Shown: piece by piece, positions 14,311 to 18,227 of the stretch
Layout of the letters: each line of letters starts with the position of its first letter
How positions within the stretch are numbered: position 1 is the first letter of the stretch
Assembly: GCA_006226985.1 (NCBI GenBank)
Contig: SBGC01000166.1
Span: 1-18,227, forward strand
DNA: 18,227 nt
Origin: Bacillota bacterium
Lineage (GTDB): Bacteria; Bacillota_I; Bacilli_A; Acholeplasmatales; Acholeplasmataceae
Reading direction: 5' to 3'
Program-made: the position numbers and the translations under genes
The notes under the pieces: model-generated
Database searches by the model: none
What the model was told of the DNA's origin: nothing
What the model saw: only the letters and a program-made list of their open reading frames with translations

Positions 14311-15384
14311 TTAACGTTGAACGCGTGCGTTCTCTTCCCAAATACTCCATACTTGAGCTTCATCTGCAGGAAGTGCATAGTCTTCTATAACTGTTGTTGC
14401 AAGAGCACCTGTTGCCCATGCAAATTGACAGCATTTTTCTGATGACCACCCTTTTAAGAAACCGTAAAGTAAACCGCCTACAAATCCATCTCCACCACCA
14501 ATACGATCCAGGACTTGAATTTCTCGTGGTTCAATAACTGTCCACTCATCTCCATTAAGTAAAATAGCTCCCCATTGGTGCTGATTAGCATTCTTAACTT
14601 CACGTAATGTACTAGCAAATAGTTCTACATTTGGAAATTCTTCTTTAACATTATATATCATCGTCTTAAACGATTCAATTACGTGACTTAATTGTTTCCC
14701 ACCAACAGCAGGTCCACAGATGCCTAAAGCAAGCTGATAATCTTCTTCATTGCCAATAAGAATATCGCTTAAGGATGCTATTTCTCTAAATTTTTCTCGT
14801 AGTTCATCTTCACGATTTTTCCAAAATGAGCTGCGATAGTTCAAATCAAAAGAAACTTTTGTTCCATATTTTTTAGCAGTTTTTACAAGCTCTAAACACA
14901 ATGCAAATGTATCATCTGATAGCGCTAATACAATACCCGATAAATGAAGTACTTGAACGCCTTCTTCGCCGAATATACGCTCAAGATTAAAGTCTTTACT
15001 GCTTAGCAATCTTCCTACCTCACCTGCTCGATCATTATGAACACGTGGTGCTCTTATACCATATCCACTATCTGCAATATTGAATTGATGCCGATATCCC
15101 CAAGGTCCATTTTGCTTAACTTCTTTTCCTTCAAATTGTATATTTCTTCTTAATAAGTCTTGTTTAATGAGTTGAGCAATTGGACTTTCTGATACAAATG
15201 CAGTCAATACTTTTGTAGATAAACCCAATGCGGAAGAAATGGATAAAACATTTGTTTCTGCGCTAGATGCACGCATCATAAAAGTATCCGAGATATGAAC
15301 AGGTTGCCTGTTAGTGGGTGTCAATCTAATACCCATGCTTGATGGTGAAATTATTGCGTATTTATATTTATTAATAAATTCCAT
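14311..15384 (-). CDS. PfkB-family sugar kinase, 2-keto-3-deoxygluconate kinase-like
   Basis: A ribokinase-fold ATP-dependent kinase. The C-terminal PfkB signature reads D-R-I-G-G-G-D-G-F-V-G-G, with the catalytic Asp near residue 299. S-F-D-L-N-Y-R-S-S-F-W-K, near 180, is typical of KdgK-type enzymes, and an N-terminal S-S-A-E-T-N-V segment lies where the substrate-binding G-G-A-x-x-N is usual. At 357 aa it is somewhat longer than Bacillus KdgK (about 320). The ATG at 15384 is chosen because GAGG at 15391-15394 gives correct spacing; the upstream TTG at 15396 would overlap that site. It lies 15 nt before gnd in one operon. KDG is the family's substrate, but pairing with gnd makes gluconate or a related acid possible. 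No KDPG aldolase is present in the window. Confidence 0.75.
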   Translation of the reverse strand: MEFINKYKYAIISPSSMGIRLTPTNRQPVHISDTFMMRASSAETNVLSISSALGLSTKVLTAFVSESPIAQLIKQDLLRRNIQFEGKEVKQNGPWGYRHQFNIADSGYGIRAPRVHNDRAGEVGRLLSSKDFNLERIFGEEGVQVLHLSGIVLALSDDTFALCLELVKTAKKYGTKVSFDLNYRSSFWKNREDELREKFREIASLSDILIGNEEDYQLALGICGPAVGGKQLSHVIESFKTMIYNVKEEFPNVELFASTLREVKNANQHQWGAILLNGDEWTVIEPREIQVLDRIGGGDGFVGGLLYGFLKGWSSEKCCQFAWATGALATTVIEDYALPADEAQVWSIWEENARVQR

Positions 15385-15473
15385 AGTATACCTCAAATGT
15401 ATAATGACTCTTGTTTTGATTAATCGTTTATTTCTTAGTTAATCCTATAGAAAACATTTCTCTACTTAATATT

Positions 15474-15479
15474 ATTATA
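15474..15479 (-). promoter_or_regulatory. -10 box for the kinase-gnd operon
   Basis: Minus-strand TATAAT lies about 90 nt upstream of the kinase start. The best -35 candidate, TTGTAG at 15504-15499, is 19 nt away, which is longer than ideal, so only the -10 is called. Confidence 0.4.
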
Positions 15480-15533
15480 CTTGATGTTTATCTTAATCCT
15501 ACAATATTGATATCAGAACAAATCATATGTCTC

Positions 15534-15563
15534 AAAAAAATAAAACCACCTTAGGGATGGTTT
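15534..15563 (-). terminator. Terminator of the SPT-like/SDR/FNT operon
   Basis: A hairpin of about 8 bp (AAACCACC at 15543-15550 against the GATGGTTT region ending at 15563, one wobble), followed on the minus strand by ATTTTTTT. It begins immediately past the stop of the channel gene at 15568. Confidence 0.8.
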
Positions 15564-15567
15564 AATC

Positions 15568-16191
15568 TTAATTTTGGGGATTTAATTTTACCTCAATCAC
15601 ATTGAGGAGTACTCCACCAATGCCATTACCAATGACCATAATCATGATCCATAGGAAGGATTGAAAGGTGAACTTATTTCCAATAAATAGATAAAGCATA
15701 TTGGCTATACTATGTTCAAACTTAGCTAGGATGAAGATAGCAACTGGCATAATAACGAGTAAAACTTTCAAACTATCTAATTTTGCTTTTTTATAAGAGT
15801 CAACTGCAATATACATCATCATGCCACAAAATATGGATAAGATGAGTGTTTGATAAAATGCATTATCGAGTTTTAAATCATATAATAACGTTCCTCGCTC
15901 AACCACTGCACTAACTCCAGAGAATCTAAAAAGTCTTGCAACTGAGAATACCCCAAGTGCATTACCTAAGAGTGTTTTGAGTAACATTACCATATAACCT
16001 TTATTATAAGGTAAGAGATAGCCTACTTTCCCTGTATATAGATAATAACCTCTTGATAGAATAACAAGCAGACCAAAACTAAAAAATAGCGCACCAATCA
16101 CAGTGTTTTCCACACTTAAATAGATGAGTCCTGCAATTCCAATGTATACCCCTGCCATGATAGCCTTTAGAAATGTTTGCTCATGTTTCAT
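15568..16191 (-). CDS. Formate/nitrite transporter (FNT) family channel
   Basis: A 207-aa membrane protein with about six helices. The family's key positions are present: the omega loop LYTGK with Thr53, Lys107 before the fourth helix, the signature KFEHSIANM with His160, and IGNGIGG with Asn189. These correspond to T91, K156, H209 and N262 as I recall them for FocA. Such pentamers conduct formate, nitrite, hydrosulfide or other small monovalent anions. It is shorter than usual (260-280 aa), mainly at the N-terminus. The ATG at 16191 is chosen over an upstream TTG inside the SDR gene, because AAGGA lies just before it and it starts 1 nt after the SDR stop. Its position in this operon is unexpected. 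The exported anion is unknown. Confidence 0.85.
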   Translation of the reverse strand: MKHEQTFLKAIMAGVYIGIAGLIYLSVENTVIGALFFSFGLLVILSRGYYLYTGKVGYLLPYNKGYMVMLLKTLLGNALGVFSVARLFRFSGVSAVVERGTLLYDLKLDNAFYQTLILSIFCGMMMYIAVDSYKKAKLDSLKVLLVIMPVAIFILAKFEHSIANMLYLFIGNKFTFQSFLWIMIMVIGNGIGGVLLNVIEVKLNPQN

Positions 16192-16192
16192 T

Positions 16193-16990
16193 TTATTTTT
16201 CCTTTTTGAACCCGTAAATTGCACCTACAACAAAGTTGGCAAATTTTGCAGGTAATAATTTATGCAATAAAACAAAAATTTTATATTTGAATCCTATAGT
16301 TTTATAAAGAGGAAGTCTTTTTTTGTTTAGTAATTTAGAAATGATTTTTGCGGGTAATTCAGGATCCATCCCGTTTCTTTCATCTTCTTCCATAACTGAA
16401 ACCGAACGATCAACACGATTTTTATAGCATTCGCTATCCACTTCATTTTTCTTTCTGTTTTTTGTAAATCCTGTACGAATATCACCAGGCATTAATATAC
16501 ACACCTTAATGTTAAATGGTGATATTTCATTAGCTAAAGCTTCAGAGAAAATATTGATAGCTGCTTTGGAACTACTATAAAACGATTGAAAAGGAATCGC
16601 AAGTTTAGATGCGACTGAGCTCATGTTAAAAATTTTGCCACCACCTGATGCTCTCATGTGGGGTAAAACCGCTTTTGTTGATAGGAAGACACCCATAAAG
16701 TTAACATCCATTAGATAATTAGCATCATCAGGTGTGGTATCTTCAGCACTTCCTGAGATACCCATACCTGCATTGTTAATTAACACATCTATTCTTCCTT
16801 CAATATCAAAAATCTCTTGGTATGCTTCTTTTAGTTCATCAAATCTTGTGACATCAGCTTGAATGCTTTTCACATTTTTTTCATGAACTTTGGAACGAGA
16901 GATTCCATAGACTTTATGTCCTTTTTGTCCTAAATATTGGGCAATGGATAACCCGATTCCAGAGGAAGCCCCTGTAACAATAATAACCAT
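16193..16990 (-). CDS. Classical short-chain dehydrogenase/reductase, possible 3-ketosphinganine reductase
   Basis: A 265-aa NAD(P)H-dependent oxidoreductase. The Rossmann motif TGASSGIG is at 6-13, the NNAG motif at 72-75, and the catalytic set is Ser125, Tyr138 and Lys142 (Y-S-S-S-K). PGDIRT lies at 168-173, and a C-terminal hydrophobic stretch (LLPAKFANFVVGAIYGF) could touch the membrane. An Arg/Ser after the second strand (SRSK) fits NADPH use. It begins 3 nt after the SPT-like gene and ends 1 nt before the FNT gene, so all three are tightly coupled. In sphingolipid-making organisms a ketone reductase of this type follows serine palmitoyltransferase. That role is inference from context; the SDR motif set itself is certain. 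Confidence 0.88.
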   Translation of the reverse strand: MVIIVTGASSGIGLSIAQYLGQKGHKVYGISRSKVHEKNVKSIQADVTRFDELKEAYQEIFDIEGRIDVLINNAGMGISGSAEDTTPDDANYLMDVNFMGVFLSTKAVLPHMRASGGGKIFNMSSVASKLAIPFQSFYSSSKAAINIFSEALANEISPFNIKVCILMPGDIRTGFTKNRKKNEVDSECYKNRVDRSVSVMEEDERNGMDPELPAKIISKLLNKKRLPLYKTIGFKYKIFVLLHKLLPAKFANFVVGAIYGFKKEK

Positions 16991-16993
16991 AAT

Positions 16994-18181
16994 TTATTCC
17001 TCAAAACCTTCTAAGCTTTGGAGTACTGCAGCGATTTTTTCAATTGCAATATCCATCAATTCTTTTGTATGTGTAGCTGTATAACTTGTTCTTATTAAAC
17101 ATTCCCCAACAGGTGTTGCTGGTGGAACAACTGGATTTACATAAACACCTTGTTCAAATAACATATTACATGCAATCATCGTACGTAATGGCATGTAGGT
17201 GAAAATGGGGATAATCGGTGTTTTGGATTCTCTAATCTTAATCCCTTTAGCTCTTAAGCCGTTTCGCATATATTCAGAAATATCATGAAGTGCCTTGACT
17301 CTTTCTGGCTCTCTTTTAATAATTCTTAACGCTTGAAGAGCTGCAGCTGTATTTGCTGGTGGAATCGCTGCAGAGAATATATATGGACGTGAATTATGTC
17401 TTATATAATCGACAACATCGCTTTCAGCAGCAACATACCCGCCTAAAGATGCGAGTGACTTCGAAAAAGTGCCCATAATAATGTCAACTTCTTTTTCTAA
17501 ACCAAAATGTTCAGCAGTTCCTCTACCTGTAGGTCCCATGACACCAAAACCATGTGCATCATCAACCATAACTCTAGCACCATATTTCTTAGCTAGATGA
17601 ACAATTTCAGGAAGTTTAGCGATATCTCCGCTCATGGAGAAGACACCATCCGTAATAATTAATTTACCCTTAGCCTCTGGAGCTTTTGCTAATTTAGCCT
17701 CTAAATCATCCATATCACTATGTTCAAAACGAATCACTTCAGCATAACTTAAACGTGTTCCATCGTAGATAGATGCATGATTTTCTTTATCTGAAAAAAT
17801 GATATCATTTCGACCAGCAATTGCTGAAATAATACCTAAATTAGATTGAAATCCTGTACTAAAAATCGTGCAATCTTCTTTGTTTAAAAAAGTTGCAAGT
17901 TCTTTTTCTAATGTTTTATGTAAATTTAATGTACCGTTTAAAAAGCGTGATCCAGAAACACCCGTTCCATATTTTAGTGTAGCATCAACAGCTGCTTGAA
18001 TGACTTCAGGGTGTGAAGTAAGTCCAAGATAGTTGTTTGATCCAATCATAATCATTTCTTTGCCTTCCATGTGAACAACCGTATCTTGTTTACTTGTTAG
18101 TTCATGGAAGTATGGGTAATATCCTGCTTCTTTTGCTTTTTTAGCGGTATCATAGGTATAACATTTTTTAAATAAATCCAT
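16994..18181 (-). CDS. Alpha-oxoamine synthase, serine-palmitoyltransferase-like
   Basis: A 395-aa PLP enzyme of fold type I that condenses an amino acid with an acyl thioester and releases CO2. Visible motifs are NYLGLTSHP (50-58), GSRFLNGTLNLH (77-88), His135 that stacks on PLP (ENHASIYDG), VDDAHGFG (206-213) with Asp207 and His210, and the PLP lysine Lys241 in GTFSKSLASLGG. The N-terminal YYPYFHEL, the MIGSNNYLGLT block and the closing TATHTKE resemble bacterial (Bacteroides-type) serine palmitoyltransferases more than BioF or Kbl, as I recall them. No biotin or threonine-degradation gene is nearby. The start at 18181 has AGAGGAATG upstream, with a -10 TATAAT at 18216-18221. It is the first gene of a three-gene operon with an SDR reductase next. 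BioF or Kbl remain alternatives. Confidence 0.82.
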   Translation of the reverse strand: MDLFKKCYTYDTAKKAKEAGYYPYFHELTSKQDTVVHMEGKEMIMIGSNNYLGLTSHPEVIQAAVDATLKYGTGVSGSRFLNGTLNLHKTLEKELATFLNKEDCTIFSTGFQSNLGIISAIAGRNDIIFSDKENHASIYDGTRLSYAEVIRFEHSDMDDLEAKLAKAPEAKGKLIITDGVFSMSGDIAKLPEIVHLAKKYGARVMVDDAHGFGVMGPTGRGTAEHFGLEKEVDIIMGTFSKSLASLGGYVAAESDVVDYIRHNSRPYIFSAAIPPANTAAALQALRIIKREPERVKALHDISEYMRNGLRAKGIKIRESKTPIIPIFTYMPLRTMIACNMLFEQGVYVNPVVPPATPVGECLIRTSYTATHTKELMDIAIEKIAAVLQSLEGFEE

Positions 18182-18215
18182 TGCTCATTCCTCTTTTCAA
18201 AAAACCACTATTTCT

Positions 18216-18221
18216 ATTATA
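18216..18221 (-). promoter_or_regulatory. -10 box for the SPT-like operon
   Basis: Minus-strand TATAAT lies about 35 nt upstream of the ATG at 18181. The -35 would fall outside the window and cannot be checked. Confidence 0.5.
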
Positions 18222-18227
18222 TTACAA

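Noticed and set aside
1..18227. CRISPR array, insertion sequence or integrase
   Set aside because: No regularly spaced repeats, transposase or recombinase motifs were found on either strand. The tRNA-end repeats are the only mobility-like signal.

Overview
The window is AT-rich, codes densely and mostly reads from the minus strand. It uses the standard code: TGG encodes Trp, and TGA ends genes such as the one at 7-1140. Small genome style, low GC, PTS/CcpA-type regulation and the gene content (glutamate dehydrogenase, pectin hydrolase, many small membrane proteins) suggest an Acholeplasma/Izemoplasma-like mollicute or a close low-GC Firmicute relative. This placement is inference; no rRNA or marker gene is present to fix it.

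Layout. (1) 1-1640, plus strand: a GH105 unsaturated rhamnogalacturonyl hydrolase and a small GyrI-like ligand-binding protein, ending at a shared bidirectional terminator. (2) 1701-3650: NADP-type glutamate dehydrogenase (minus) from a strong promoter with a cre-like box in its spacer, then a small four-helix membrane protein (plus). (3) 3662-7910, minus: a two-gene operon of an 895-aa protein with about 12 membrane helices fused to an McrB-like AAA+ ATPase, overlapping an McrC/DUF2357-like partner with C-terminal zinc ribbons. This is the strongest candidate for an undescribed system. (4) 8014-11915: an accessory, decaying region downstream of an intact tRNA-Thr. It carries two degenerate copies of the tRNA 3' end, a duplicated ~150-bp tRNA-terminator segment, a lipoprotein, a broken secreted metalloprotease and small membrane proteins. 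(5) 11840-12705: tRNA-Leu, a methyltransferase-like gene and tRNA-Thr in one direction. (6) 12738-15480: a sugar kinase (KdgK-like) and 6-phosphogluconate dehydrogenase operon. (7) 15534-18221: an operon of a serine-palmitoyltransferase-like alpha-oxoamine synthase, an SDR reductase and a short formate/nitrite-type channel.

How the parts work together. The GH105 enzyme and the KDG-kinase-like gene would both fit uronate/pectin use but lie 13 kb apart, so the link is only suggestive. Kinase plus Gnd would feed phosphorylated sugar acids into the pentose phosphate pathway. The last operon looks like the first two steps of sphingoid-base synthesis (condensation of serine with acyl-CoA/ACP, then ketone reduction), which would be notable in a wall-less bacterium. 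The tRNA-Thr region looks like a site of repeated insertion or duplication at a tRNA 3' end; no integrase, transposase or CRISPR array is visible.
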